From the NCBI RefSeq assembly GCF_000708595.2, contig NZ_JARP01000002.1:1-64000 (forward strand): DNA of 64,000 nt, written 5' to 3'. The translations under genes and the position numbers were made by a program. This DNA is from Flavobacterium sp. KJJ. Lineage in GTDB: Bacteria > Bacteroidota > Bacteroidia > Flavobacteriales > Flavobacteriaceae. Shown here in pieces: positions 49,382 through 57,975 of the stretch. Every line of letters begins with the position of its first letter. Positions within the stretch are counted from its first letter, which is position 1. Below the pieces are notes generated by a model. The model was not told the DNA's origin and ran no database searches. It saw nothing but the letters and a program-made list of their open reading frames with translations.

Positions 49382-49600
49382 TCGGATTACTCAAAAACAG
49401 ACGGTTTTATAAAATTATCTTTTTTAAGAAACATCAAAAACGGCGAAGCCCATTTTACACTGATCACATATTGGGAAAACCTGGAAGTTATTAAAAACTT
49501 TGCTGGAGAAGATTTTGAAAAAGCAAAATATTATCCTGAAGACAATGATTTTCTTTTGGAGTTTGAAGAAAAAGTAGAGCATTTTGAGGTTTTTGCTTGA
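49382..49600 (+). pseudogene. Truncated antibiotic-biosynthesis-monooxygenase-like gene
   Basis: The frame read from 49382 gives NIKNGEAHFTLITYWENLEV, then IKNFAGEDFEKAKYY and FEEKVEHFEVF, ending at TGA 49598-49600. This looks like the C-terminal two thirds of a small ABM/dimeric alpha-beta barrel protein. A stop (TGA 49379) precedes it, there is no start codon, and the usual N-terminal strand is missing, so it appears degraded. A short ATG frame at 49378 covers the same DNA in another phase and ends early. Confidence 0.55.
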
Positions 49601-49632
49601 AACATTTATGAAGCAACCTCCCAATATTTGTC

Positions 49633-49662
49633 ATTTCGATCCCGAGGCCTCGGGATCGAAAT
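49633..49662. repeat. Perfect 30-nt GC-rich palindrome
   Basis: ATTTCGATCCCGAGG / CCTCGGGATCGAAAT is fully self-complementary and stands out from its AT-rich surroundings between convergent genes. It lacks a T-run. It may end transcripts or be a dispersed palindromic repeat. Confidence 0.75.
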
Positions 49663-49754
49663 AACACAAAAGCCAGCTCTCTTCAAAAACAAAAATTTCC
49701 AAACCTAAACAAAATTGGAATTTGGAATTTTTAAAATATTGGAATTTAAATAAT

Positions 49755-50531
49755 CTACCCTTTTATTTGCTTCAAAGAAGTCTTAATTCCTTTAATTAAA
49801 GAGGAACTAAAACCATTATGTTCCATCTCGTTCAAACCAACGATTGTACAGCCTTGCGGTGTCGTTACACGGTCAATTAATTGTTCTGGATGTACTTTTT
49901 CTTCTAAAAGCATTTTTGCTGCACCTTTTACAGTTTGAGCAGCAATTGCCAATGCCGTTTGAGAATCAAAACCAATTTCGATTCCGGCCTGCATAGACGC
50001 GCGAATGTATCTTAAAGCATACGCCGTTCCGCATGCGCCTAAAACCGTTGCCGCATCCATTAACTTTTCGTCAATAACGGGAGCGGTTCCTAAATCCTGA
50101 AATAAATCAACAATTGGCAGCGCTTTTTCTCTATCTTTTTCAGGGAAGGAAATACAAGTCGCTGATTCGCCAAACTGCGCCGCAATATTCGGCATAATCC
50201 TGATTACCGGATATTCGTTATTTGTTTTAGACTGAAGTGCATCAAGAGACAATCCGCTAACTGCTGAAGCTATTGTTTTGCCTTTAATTACTGGCAAAAT
50301 TTCAGCAAAAACAGTATCGACTTGATACGGTTTTATAGTTAAAATTACCACATCAGCTTCTTGAATGTTATGTTTATTATCTGAAGAAACCGTGATTCCG
50401 TATTCTGATAAATATTGAATACTCGCAATATTTCTTCTTGTAACTGTAACTTGGTTGTTTTTAGAGAATTTAGCAATTCCCAAGGCAATAGAAACCCCAA
50501 GATTTCCTCCTCCTATTATGTGTACTTTCAT
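49755..50531 (-). CDS. proC: Pyrroline-5-carboxylate reductase
   Basis: 258 residues. Last step of proline synthesis, NAD(P)H-dependent, cytoplasmic. N-terminal Rossmann motif KVHIIGGGNLGVSIALGIAK; VVILTIKPYQVD; MPNIAAQFGESAT; and the C-terminal catalytic block VTTPQGCTIVGLNEMEHNGF. Slightly shorter than the common 265-275 residues. Monocistronic. Confidence 0.93.
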   Translation of the reverse strand: MKVHIIGGGNLGVSIALGIAKFSKNNQVTVTRRNIASIQYLSEYGITVSSDNKHNIQEADVVILTIKPYQVDTVFAEILPVIKGKTIASAVSGLSLDALQSKTNNEYPVIRIMPNIAAQFGESATCISFPEKDREKALPIVDLFQDLGTAPVIDEKLMDAATVLGACGTAYALRYIRASMQAGIEIGFDSQTALAIAAQTVKGAAKMLLEEKVHPEQLIDRVTTPQGCTIVGLNEMEHNGFSSSLIKGIKTSLKQIKG

Positions 50532-50643
50532 TCTTCTTGGTTTTAATTTGTTTGACGCTAGTTAACAGTCTATTTTCCGCCTACAAATTACATAGATTTT
50601 AGAGATCTTAAATCACTGAAATTTATTAATTTGTGGCAAAAAT

Positions 50644-51993
50644 TTAAAATCCAAGAATCATTTTGGCAACTCCAAAATAGAGCATAATTCCGAAAACGTC
50701 ATTGGTTGTTGTGATAAACGGACCTGTAGCAATTGCAGGGTCAATTTTATTTTTATGAAGAAAAAGAGGCACAAGAGTTCCTAAAGTTGCAGCGAATAAA
50801 ATTACTACAATCATCGAAATTGAAATTGCCATACCCACTAAATATTGCTGGTACATAACAGAATGGTAGCCTAACAGCAATAAGGAAATAATCGTTCCTG
50901 AAATCATAGAAACGCTGATTTCTTTACTAAAATAGCTACGGCTAAATTCTTTCAAAGTTCCGTTAGCCAAACCTTGCACTACGATAGCAGATGCTTGAAC
51001 ACCTATATTTCCTGCAGTTGCTGAAAGCAAAGGCACAAAAATAATTAAGGTTGAATATTTTTGAAATGTAGCTTCGTTACCTTTTAAAACAAAAGATGCT
51101 ACAATTTCAATAACCATTCCGATTAAAAGCCAAGGCAAACGCGCTTTTGTGAGTTCCAAAACGCTGTCATTTGATTCTACGTCTTGTGTGATACCCGCCG
51201 CCAACTGGTAATCCTTATCGGCTTCGTCCTTGATTACGTCTACGATATCATCGATAGTAATTCTTCCAACCAGACGACCTAATTCATCTACAACTGGAAT
51301 AGCCTCTAAATCGTATTTCTGCATGATACGTGCTACCTCAACATCTTCGGTATCTACGTTCACAAAATTTAACTTTCGAATATAAATATCTCCAATTTGT
51401 GTTTTGGTTGATGTCGTCAACAAATCTTTTAATGATAATCTTCCTTTAAGGCGGTTTTCATCATCAACAACATATATCGAATGAACGCGCGAAACATTTT
51501 CTGCCTGAATACGCATTTCTTTCACGCAAGTTAATACATTCCAATTTTCATTGACTTTTACTAACTCTTTACCCATTAAACCACCGGCAGAATTTTCGTC
51601 GTAACGCAGTAAGTCTACAATATCTTTTGCGTGTTCAACGTCAATCATTTCAGAGATTACCTCCGCTTTTATTTCCTGCGAAAGTTCAGCGATAATATCC
51701 GCCGCATCATTCGTTTCAAGCTCATCAAGCTCTTCTGCAATTTCTTTAGGCGAAAGTCGGCTTAAGATGTTTTCACGCAAATCATCTTCTAATTCAAGAA
51801 GAATCTCTGCAGTTTTATCACTATCTAAAACCTTAAAAATATAGGTTGCTTCGTCGAAATCCAGTTCATCCAGGATTTCGGCGATATCAGCATGGTGCAG
51901 ATCATTAAGCAAAACTTCAAGTTCTTTGTCGTTTTTGTTAACAATATGCTCTTCTAATTGGTGGATTAATTCTTTACTAACTTTGAACTCCAT
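50644..51993 (-). CDS. mgtE: Magnesium transporter MgtE
   Basis: 449 residues. N-terminal superhelical domain ([20 protein letters not shown]), a pair of CBS domains (about 135-255; [37 protein letters not shown]), and five membrane helices with the pore motif [19 protein letters not shown]. Mg2+ channel gated by cytoplasmic Mg2+. Its start overlaps the end of ksgA by 17 bp, so they are coupled. Confidence 0.95.
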   Translation of the reverse strand: MEFKVSKELIHQLEEHIVNKNDKELEVLLNDLHHADIAEILDELDFDEATYIFKVLDSDKTAEILLELEDDLRENILSRLSPKEIAEELDELETNDAADIIAELSQEIKAEVISEMIDVEHAKDIVDLLRYDENSAGGLMGKELVKVNENWNVLTCVKEMRIQAENVSRVHSIYVVDDENRLKGRLSLKDLLTTSTKTQIGDIYIRKLNFVNVDTEDVEVARIMQKYDLEAIPVVDELGRLVGRITIDDIVDVIKDEADKDYQLAAGITQDVESNDSVLELTKARLPWLLIGMVIEIVASFVLKGNEATFQKYSTLIIFVPLLSATAGNIGVQASAIVVQGLANGTLKEFSRSYFSKEISVSMISGTIISLLLLGYHSVMYQQYLVGMAISISMIVVILFAATLGTLVPLFLHKNKIDPAIATGPFITTTNDVFGIMLYFGVAKMILGF

Positions 51994-52762
51994 CGGCTTC
52001 TATTTTTTGAGTCAGTTCAATAAATTCTTCTACACTAAGTTGCTCGGGACGTTTATCAAAGATAGTGTCTAATCGCAAATTATCAGTTAAATTTAATGTT
52101 TTCAAACTGTTACGTAATGTTTTTCGTCTTTGCTGAAAAGCAGTTTTCACTACCGTAAAGAACAACTTTTCGCCACATGGAAGACTATAATCTTCCTTTC
52201 GGGTCATTTTCATCACACCCGATTTCACCTTGGGCGGAGGAATAAAAACATTTTCGTCGACAGTAAATAAATACTCTGTGTCATAGAAAGCCTGAGCTAA
52301 AACAGATAAAATTCCGTAAGCCTTTGAGCCTTTTTTCTCGCAGATTCGTTCAGCAACTTCTTTCTGGAACATCCCAGAAAATTCTGGAATCTGATGTTTG
52401 AATTCTAAAGTCCTAAAAACAATCTGTGTTGAAATATTATAAGGAAAATTACCGATTATTGCGAATTGTTTGTTTTCGTAAACCTCGTTAATATTGTATT
52501 TCAGGAAATCCTGAGAGATAATTTTATCTTTTAATTTTGGATAATTTTCACCCAAATACACTACAGATTCTCCGTCTATCTCAATCACGTGTGTATTAAT
52601 TGGCTTATCAAGCAAATACTTAGTCAACACACCCATTCCTGGTCCTATTTCTAAAACCTCATCGTATCCTTTTAAGCTCAAAGTATCTGCAATTGCTTTT
52701 GCAATACTTTCGTCTTTTAGGAAGTGTTGTCCTAAATGTTTTTTGGCTTTTACTTTTTCCAT
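51977..52762 (-). CDS. ksgA: 16S rRNA dimethyladenosine transferase KsgA
   Basis: 261 residues. Dimethylates two adenines of the 16S rRNA 3' stem using S-adenosylmethionine. N-terminus [23 protein letters not shown] motif [16 protein letters not shown], catalytic [14 protein letters not shown]-terminal helical domain with [12 protein letters not shown]. Confidence 0.96.
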   Translation of the reverse strand: MEKVKAKKHLGQHFLKDESIAKAIADTLSLKGYDEVLEIGPGMGVLTKYLLDKPINTHVIEIDGESVVYLGENYPKLKDKIISQDFLKYNINEVYENKQFAIIGNFPYNISTQIVFRTLEFKHQIPEFSGMFQKEVAERICEKKGSKAYGILSVLAQAFYDTEYLFTVDENVFIPPPKVKSGVMKMTRKEDYSLPCGEKLFFTVVKTAFQQRRKTLRNSLKTLNLTDNLRLDTIFDKRPEQLSVEEFIELTQKIEADGVQS

Positions 52763-52765
52763 TTT

Positions 52766-52850
52766 CTTTTTTAGATTGCAGATTTTTAGACTTCTTAGAT
52801 TGTTAGATTTTAGTAAGTTTAAAATCTGAAGTCTAATGATCTAAATCTCT
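52766..52850. repeat. Intergenic TTAGATT/CTAAAAT repeats
   Basis: Repeated TTAGATT, TTAGACTTCTTAGATTGTTAG and the inverse AAATCTGAAGTCTAATGATCTAAA allow a long imperfect hairpin between the DUF4286 gene and ksgA. A sister copy lies at 53164-53240. Confidence 0.55.
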
Positions 52851-52851
52851 T

Positions 52852-53163
52852 TTAATGTTCCGAAATAACTTCTAACTCCGTTCTGAAAGAAAGCATTTTA
52901 TCAGCAAATAACCCTAAAGCTTCTCTATGAAATGCTGGTTCATCTTCGATATAAAACTTCTCTAAAGTTTCTTTGCTGTCGGTAATGTATTGAACTGAAT
53001 AGGTAATTCCACCCATTTCCTCTTCAATTAAAACTCTGACAATTCGGGCAGAAGAAAATTTCTGCGTAGCTAGAATTTCGGGTATATGTTTTTCCTGCAT
53101 CCACTTTAACCATTGGTCATGAACGCTTTCATGTATATTTGTGGTAACGTTGTAAATAATCAT
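52852..53163 (-). CDS. DUF4286 family protein
   Basis: 103 residues, ferredoxin-like fold expected. Conserved MIIYNVTTNIHESVHDQWLK and W-x-x-x-HIPEILAT, then SVQYITDS and FADKMLSFRTELEVI. Function unknown; cytoplasmic. Commonly found beside ksgA in Flavobacteriia. Confidence 0.85.
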   Translation of the reverse strand: MIIYNVTTNIHESVHDQWLKWMQEKHIPEILATQKFSSARIVRVLIEEEMGGITYSVQYITDSKETLEKFYIEDEPAFHREALGLFADKMLSFRTELEVISEH

Positions 53164-53240
53164 TTTCTTTTAGATTGTTAGATTTCTTAGATCTTTAGAC
53201 TACTTAGATTTCAGAAAGTCTAAAGATTTAAGAATCTATT
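53164..53240. repeat. Intergenic TTAGATT repeats, second copy
   Basis: TTAGATTGTTAGATTTCTTAG at the left and AAAGTCTAAAGATTTAAGAATCT at the right are imperfect complements, resembling 52766-52850. Confidence 0.55.
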
Positions 53241-55022
53241 TTATAAATTCTTGTCTCCTCTTAACTCGCGGTATTTTTTTCTGGCATCAACAAAGTAAAT
53301 ACTATCTTGATGATTAAAAATTACCTTTTCATATAAAGGCTTTGCCTTTTCTGTATCGTGCAATTCGTCATTGTAAATTTCTGCCGAAAAAAACAGCGCT
53401 TCATCCATATAAATTCCGTCGCTATGATTGTCAATGATTTGCTGGTATTGGCTTAGAGCCGAATTATAATCTTTTAGACTTTCATAGATTTTACCTAAAC
53501 GCAACATTGTTACAGCTTCAATTTCTTGGCCTTTAAAGGCTTTTAAAATATTCTGAAACTGGGCAATAGCTTCTGGTTTTTTATTCTGATAAATTAAAAA
53601 ATCGCCCTTTGCAAATTGCTTTAATGCTGTTTGCGTCGAATCAGCTACGGTATTGTCGTTTATCAATAAAAAATATTCCAGCGCATCATTTGCAATCAAT
53701 TGCGTATTGGCCGACTTCAATTCTTTAAATTGTTTTAAAGCCCATTCAAAATCAGTTTTAAAATAACTTGTTTTCGCCGCTTTTAAACTCGCTTCGTGCG
53801 ACATGACATCATTCTTTAAATCCAATTGAATTTGAGAATAATAAATTAATGCCTGATTGAATTTCTCCTGCAAAAGCAAGATATCTCCCAACTCCATTTT
53901 AGCATCTGCCTCTTGATAATCATTCAAATTGAGTTCTAAAGCTCGTTTGACAATCGTTATTCCTTCTTCAGGCTTTTTTAAATTAAAAGCGACAAAATGC
54001 GCCTGAAGTAATTGCAAAGATAAGGTAAAAGGAGTTATATCGTAGGTTGCCAACAATTGTTGCAGCTCAGTATTGATAATTGGATAATCTTTATCCTGTG
54101 CCTTATCAATTTTAATTTCCATTAGATAATAATTCGTCTGAATCAATAAATCTAAGTCTTTGGTATTAAGAAGGATAAAATTCAGAATTTCAGATGCTGT
54201 TTCTGTGTCATCTTCATTCAATGCAAATTGACTCAGATTAACAATACTCGAAAGTGACTCTGGATCTCGCTTATAAATTGCTTTTTCTTGAATAAATGCT
54301 TTTCCAAATTCTTTTTGCTGTACATAAAACCAACTCAAATAATGATTCCAGAATACATCTTGATCTTTCTGCGTTTTCAGGATTAATGCTTTTCGCATTG
54401 CATCTTTAAAAGCAGTATTATCGGTTTCACCGTTCATAAAACGCGATAACTGTGTCTGGATCAAATTGGCATTTTGCGGGTTCTGAAACGATTCTGTCAG
54501 CAAAAGATCAATCATTTGATCTGTTTTTCCTAACTGTCCGTACAACATTCCGATTTGGAAATTGAAATTGTAATTCGGCTGTACTTGCATTGCGGTCTGA
54601 TATGCTTTTAAAGCATATTCCAACAACACTTTTTTCTCAAAAGAATTTCCGATTCCGTAAACATCATTTGGATTCGTTTTTATTTTTTCTATTGCCTGAT
54701 CGTAGTAGTTTTTAGCTTTAGCTTCGTTTTTCTGCAATTGAAAATTATAACCCAATTCCACTAAAAAAACACCTTGCTTGTATTTGTTATAACGATCTTG
54801 AATCGATTTTTCGGCCAAAGCAAACTGCTGCAGCTGCTGATAACAATCGATCGTTTTTAAAAAATATTGAGTATTAGACGGCACATTACGTAAAAGCTCT
54901 TCATAACTTATTTTAGCTTTTTCGAAATCACCTTTATCGTAGTAATATTGAGCAAGTTGCTCATTTTGAGACATTGCAAAAGTTGACCACAACAAAACGA
55001 TATAGATAAAGATGTCTTTCAT
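53241..55022 (-). CDS. Exported TPR-repeat protein
   Basis: 593 residues. Signal peptide (FIYIVLLWSTFAMSQ), then TPR repeats almost end to end (QYYYDKGDFEKAKISYEELL; AYQTAMQVQPNYNFNFQIGM; LGKIYESLKDYNSALSQYQQ; AEIYNDELHDTEKAKPLYEK). Periplasmic scaffold protein; partners unknown. Lies between serS and DUF4286-ksgA-mgtE on the same strand. Confidence 0.88.
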   Translation of the reverse strand: MKDIFIYIVLLWSTFAMSQNEQLAQYYYDKGDFEKAKISYEELLRNVPSNTQYFLKTIDCYQQLQQFALAEKSIQDRYNKYKQGVFLVELGYNFQLQKNEAKAKNYYDQAIEKIKTNPNDVYGIGNSFEKKVLLEYALKAYQTAMQVQPNYNFNFQIGMLYGQLGKTDQMIDLLLTESFQNPQNANLIQTQLSRFMNGETDNTAFKDAMRKALILKTQKDQDVFWNHYLSWFYVQQKEFGKAFIQEKAIYKRDPESLSSIVNLSQFALNEDDTETASEILNFILLNTKDLDLLIQTNYYLMEIKIDKAQDKDYPIINTELQQLLATYDITPFTLSLQLLQAHFVAFNLKKPEEGITIVKRALELNLNDYQEADAKMELGDILLLQEKFNQALIYYSQIQLDLKNDVMSHEASLKAAKTSYFKTDFEWALKQFKELKSANTQLIANDALEYFLLINDNTVADSTQTALKQFAKGDFLIYQNKKPEAIAQFQNILKAFKGQEIEAVTMLRLGKIYESLKDYNSALSQYQQIIDNHSDGIYMDEALFFSAEIYNDELHDTEKAKPLYEKVIFNHQDSIYFVDARKKYRELRGDKNL

Positions 55023-55067
55023 ATTTCAGTTTTTTAAGTCGCAGTTGAAGTCACAGTGTTCAGTATT

Positions 55068-55111
55068 CAGTGGCAGTTACAGTTGAAAACTGAAAACTGT
55101 AACTGCCACTG
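55068..55111. repeat. Strong hairpin between serS and the TPR gene
   Basis: CAGTGGCAGTTACAGTT is perfectly complementary to AACTGTAACTGCCACTG with a 10-nt loop (GAAAACTGAA). Neighbouring sequence repeats similar words (CAGTTGAAG, CACAGTGTTCAGT). It has no T-run on the serS side. Confidence 0.7.
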
Positions 55112-55120
55112 TAACCTTTT

Positions 55121-56392
55121 TTAATTTATAATATCAAATCCGCAGTAAGGGCGTAAAACTTCTGGAATTACAATTCCTTCCGGTGTTTGGTAATTTTCTA
55201 AAATTCCGGCCAAAACTCGTGGCAAAGCCAATGAACTTCCGTTCAAAGTATGCGCTAATTGATTTTTCCCGTCTTTGTCTTTAAAACGTAACTTCAAGCG
55301 GTTAGCTTGAAAAGTTTCGAAGTTAGAAACTGAACTAATTTCTAACCAGCGATCCTGCGCTGTAGAAAACACTTCAAAATCATAAGTCAAAGCAGATGTG
55401 AAACCCATATCGCCACCACATAAACGTAAAACACGGTATGGCAATTTTAATTCCTTTAAAATATCTTTTACGTGCTCTACCATTCCGTCAAGCGCTTCAT
55501 AAGACTTATCAGGATGTTCGATACGTACGATTTCTACTTTATCAAATTGGTGCAAACGGTTTAATCCGCGTACGTGCGCTCCATAAGAACCTGCTTCACG
55601 ACGGAAACACGGTGTGTAAGCCGTGTGTAAAACTGGCAATTCGCTTTCACTTAAAAGTACATCGCGGAATAAATTGGTAACCGGAACTTCAGCAGTCGGA
55701 ATCAAATATAAATCATCAATTGTTGAATGATACATTTGTCCTTCTTTATCTGGCAATTGTCCTGTTCCGTATCCTGAAGCTTCATTTACCAAATGAGGCA
55801 CTTGCACTTCGTTGTATCCTGCTGCAGTATTTTTATCTAAAAAATAATTGATTAGGGCACGCTGTAAACGAGCACCTTTTCCTTTGTAAACTGGAAAACC
55901 TGCGCCTGTAATTTTTACACCTAATTCGAAATCGATGATATCGTATTTTTTTACCAATTCCCAGTGAGGCTGAGCACCTTCGTGCAAAACCGGAATATCT
56001 CCTTCTTGAAAAACATTCAAATTGTCATCTGGTGTTTTTCCTTCAGGAACAATATCTGCCGGAAGATTTGGCAAAGTGTATAATTTATTGGTTAATTCAG
56101 TTGCTAGAGCTTCTGCTTTTTCGCTTAATTCTTTGCTTTTTTCTTTTAATGAAACGGTTTTTTCTTTTAAAATTGCGGCTTTAGATTTCTCTCCCGCCTT
56201 CATTAATTCGCCTATATCTTTGGACAATTTATTAGATTCTGATAAAGTATTATCTAACTCAACTTGCGCAGCACGACGATTTTCGTCTAATTGCACTACC
56301 TCTTCTACAACACTTTTAGCATCGATATTTCGTTTTGCTAAAGCCTTGATTACTTTCTCTTGATTCTCTCTAATAAATGCGATTTGTAACAT
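55121..56392 (-). CDS. serS: Seryl-tRNA synthetase
   Basis: 423 residues from the ATG at 56390-56392, giving the family start MLQIAFIRENQEKVIKAL. An upstream in-frame ATG (56434) adds 14 atypical residues. Class II synthetase: N-terminal coiled-coil arm (about 30-105), then motif 2 FRREAGSYGAHVRGLNRLHQF, LCGGDMGFTSALTYDFEV, and motif 3 NGSSLALPRVLAGILENYQ. TAAATTTG read leftward at 56439-56432 may be the -7 element, with TTG 24 nt upstream. Confidence 0.96.
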   Translation of the reverse strand: MLQIAFIRENQEKVIKALAKRNIDAKSVVEEVVQLDENRRAAQVELDNTLSESNKLSKDIGELMKAGEKSKAAILKEKTVSLKEKSKELSEKAEALATELTNKLYTLPNLPADIVPEGKTPDDNLNVFQEGDIPVLHEGAQPHWELVKKYDIIDFELGVKITGAGFPVYKGKGARLQRALINYFLDKNTAAGYNEVQVPHLVNEASGYGTGQLPDKEGQMYHSTIDDLYLIPTAEVPVTNLFRDVLLSESELPVLHTAYTPCFRREAGSYGAHVRGLNRLHQFDKVEIVRIEHPDKSYEALDGMVEHVKDILKELKLPYRVLRLCGGDMGFTSALTYDFEVFSTAQDRWLEISSVSNFETFQANRLKLRFKDKDGKNQLAHTLNGSSLALPRVLAGILENYQTPEGIVIPEVLRPYCGFDIIN

Positions 56393-56619
56393 AGCTTTGT
56401 TTTTATAACTAGTATTTTTATATAAAGGAAGCAAATTTAAGGAAATGTTTGCTAAGAATAAGACAAAGTTTGTGCGGAAAAAGTTATTTCACAGCGTTGG
56501 ACTGCGATAAAACATCTATTAGCAAAAATTTTTCAAAATTAAACATTATAATTCTTAGTGAATATTAGTGAATTTGCGTAATTTTCTTTTCCAAAGAATT
56601 TTAAACAAAGTAAAACATC

Positions 56620-57174
56620 ATGAATGAAAATAGCGCTTTACTAGTAATGGACATGCAGTCGGCAATATTAACCAGCCTTCAGGATTCAACAGTTATAGTC
56701 GAAAATATAGCCCAAGCAATAAAAGTTGCAAGAAGCAAAAACATTCCAATTATTTACGCCACACTTGGTTTCAAAAATGGAGCATCTGAAATTAGTCCTA
56801 ACAATAAAACTTTTGCAAAAACCAGAGAACACATCAACAACATTAATTTTGACGATTTTACAAAAGTTCATCCGGCATTAGCGCCACAGGAAAACGATAT
56901 ACAAGTAATAAAACGTCGCATAAGTGCATTTGCAGGAAGCGCATTAGAAGTTGTTTTAAGATCGAAAGATATTAAACATCTTGTAATGACTGGCTATGCA
57001 ACAAGCGGTATTGTTTTATCAACTACAACAGAAGCTGCTGATAAAGATTATAAAATCACTATTTTGTCTGATGGCTGTGCCGATACTGATGAAGAAGTAC
57101 ATCATGTTTTGACTACTAAAGTTTTTCTTCGATATGCCAACGTAACGACAATCAAAGAATGGGAGAATTCGTAA
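56620..57174 (+). CDS. Isochorismatase-family hydrolase without the canonical cysteine
   Basis: 184 residues. Rossmann-like fold of cysteine hydrolases: Asp11 in LLVMDMQSAI, Lys98 in QVIKRRISAF. The third residue, normally Cys in T-x-x-C-V, is Ile131 in GYATSGIVLST. A TSGxVLST subgroup exists, as far as I recall, so the change may be a family feature. The substrate is unknown. Monocistronic, with a hairpin at its end. Confidence 0.82.
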   Translation: MNENSALLVMDMQSAILTSLQDSTVIVENIAQAIKVARSKNIPIIYATLGFKNGASEISPNNKTFAKTREHINNINFDDFTKVHPALAPQENDIQVIKRRISAFAGSALEVVLRSKDIKHLVMTGYATSGIVLSTTTEAADKDYKITILSDGCADTDEEVHHVLTTKVFLRYANVTTIKEWENS

Positions 57175-57189
57175 TTTTGTTCTAAAGTT

Positions 57190-57292
57190 ATTTCTCAGAG
57201 ATGCACTAAAATTACACAGAGATACACAAAGCTTTTTAAAATTTCTTCGTGAAACTTTGCGACTCTTTGTGTATCTCTGCGAAATTATTCCA
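57190..57292. repeat. Imperfect palindromic repeat (CAGAG/CACAAAG family)
   Basis: TTACACAGAGATACACAAAG opposes CTTTGTGTATCTCTGCGAAAT. It is the best-formed copy of the family also seen at 17365, 19832 and 60706. Confidence 0.65.
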
Positions 57293-57296
57293 TAAA

Positions 57297-57334
57297 AAAA
57301 ACGGAAACAACTTTTAAAAGCCGTTTCCGTTTTT
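57297..57334. terminator. Bidirectional terminator between convergent genes
   Basis: AAAAACGGAAAC / GTTTCCGTTTTT stem with T- and A-runs, between the hydrolase and the lipoprotein gene. Confidence 0.8.
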
Positions 57335-57376
57335 ATGCTGCATCTCAAAAATTGAAATTTAGCAATAAGATCAATA

Positions 57377-57796
57377 TTATCTCGTATAAACCGTGATTGC
57401 ACCGTTTGCATCTTTTACTTTCAATTCTGAAAGCGTAAGATTTACGATATCTTGAGTTTTACTTACACCATTTATAACCGTAGTTAAATTATTGTGTGAT
57501 CTTGAATAAATTCCTGATTGTGTTGTTATTGCACAAGCACTAATTGTTGAATCATAATCTCCAACAATTACAGTGTTATCTAATTTAAGTTCCAAGTAAT
57601 CTTTTTCACATCCACTTTGATTTTGTGGAGCATCAATTAAAGTTTCAGTACCACCTGTAGAAGTACCAACTTTACTTAATTTCCATTTTCCTTCTAATGG
57701 TACTAATGTTTCTCCTTCATTGTCATCGCTGCTGCAAGAGGTTGTAAATAAGCCAACGCTTAAGATAAGGGCGAGTAATAAGCTTCTGATTTTCAT
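57377..57796 (-). CDS. Lipocalin-like lipoprotein
   Basis: 139 residues from the ATG at 57794-57796 (MKIRSLLLALILSVGLFTTS), Cys21 in the lipobox. An upstream in-frame ATG lacks a signal sequence. The body LVPLEGKWKLSKVGTSTGGT and LELKLDNTVIVGDY resembles Bacteroidota lipocalin-like proteins. Ligand and role unknown. Confidence 0.75.
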   Translation of the reverse strand: MKIRSLLLALILSVGLFTTSCSSDDNEGETLVPLEGKWKLSKVGTSTGGTETLIDAPQNQSGCEKDYLELKLDNTVIVGDYDSTISACAITTQSGIYSRSHNNLTTVINGVSKTQDIVNLTLSELKVKDANGAITVYTR

Positions 57797-57975
57797 GTCT
57801 GATTTGTTTAAAATTAATAGTGCTAAATTAATTTTAAAGCTGTGGGAAATGTTACACAAATTTCTTCATCATTTACATAATTATTAGAAAATCGTAAGTA
57901 AATTCATAAAATTATCCAAAGAACTGTAAGCTTTACGTAAAGATCCGCAAAAGCTGTTTAAAAACTGGTTAATGT

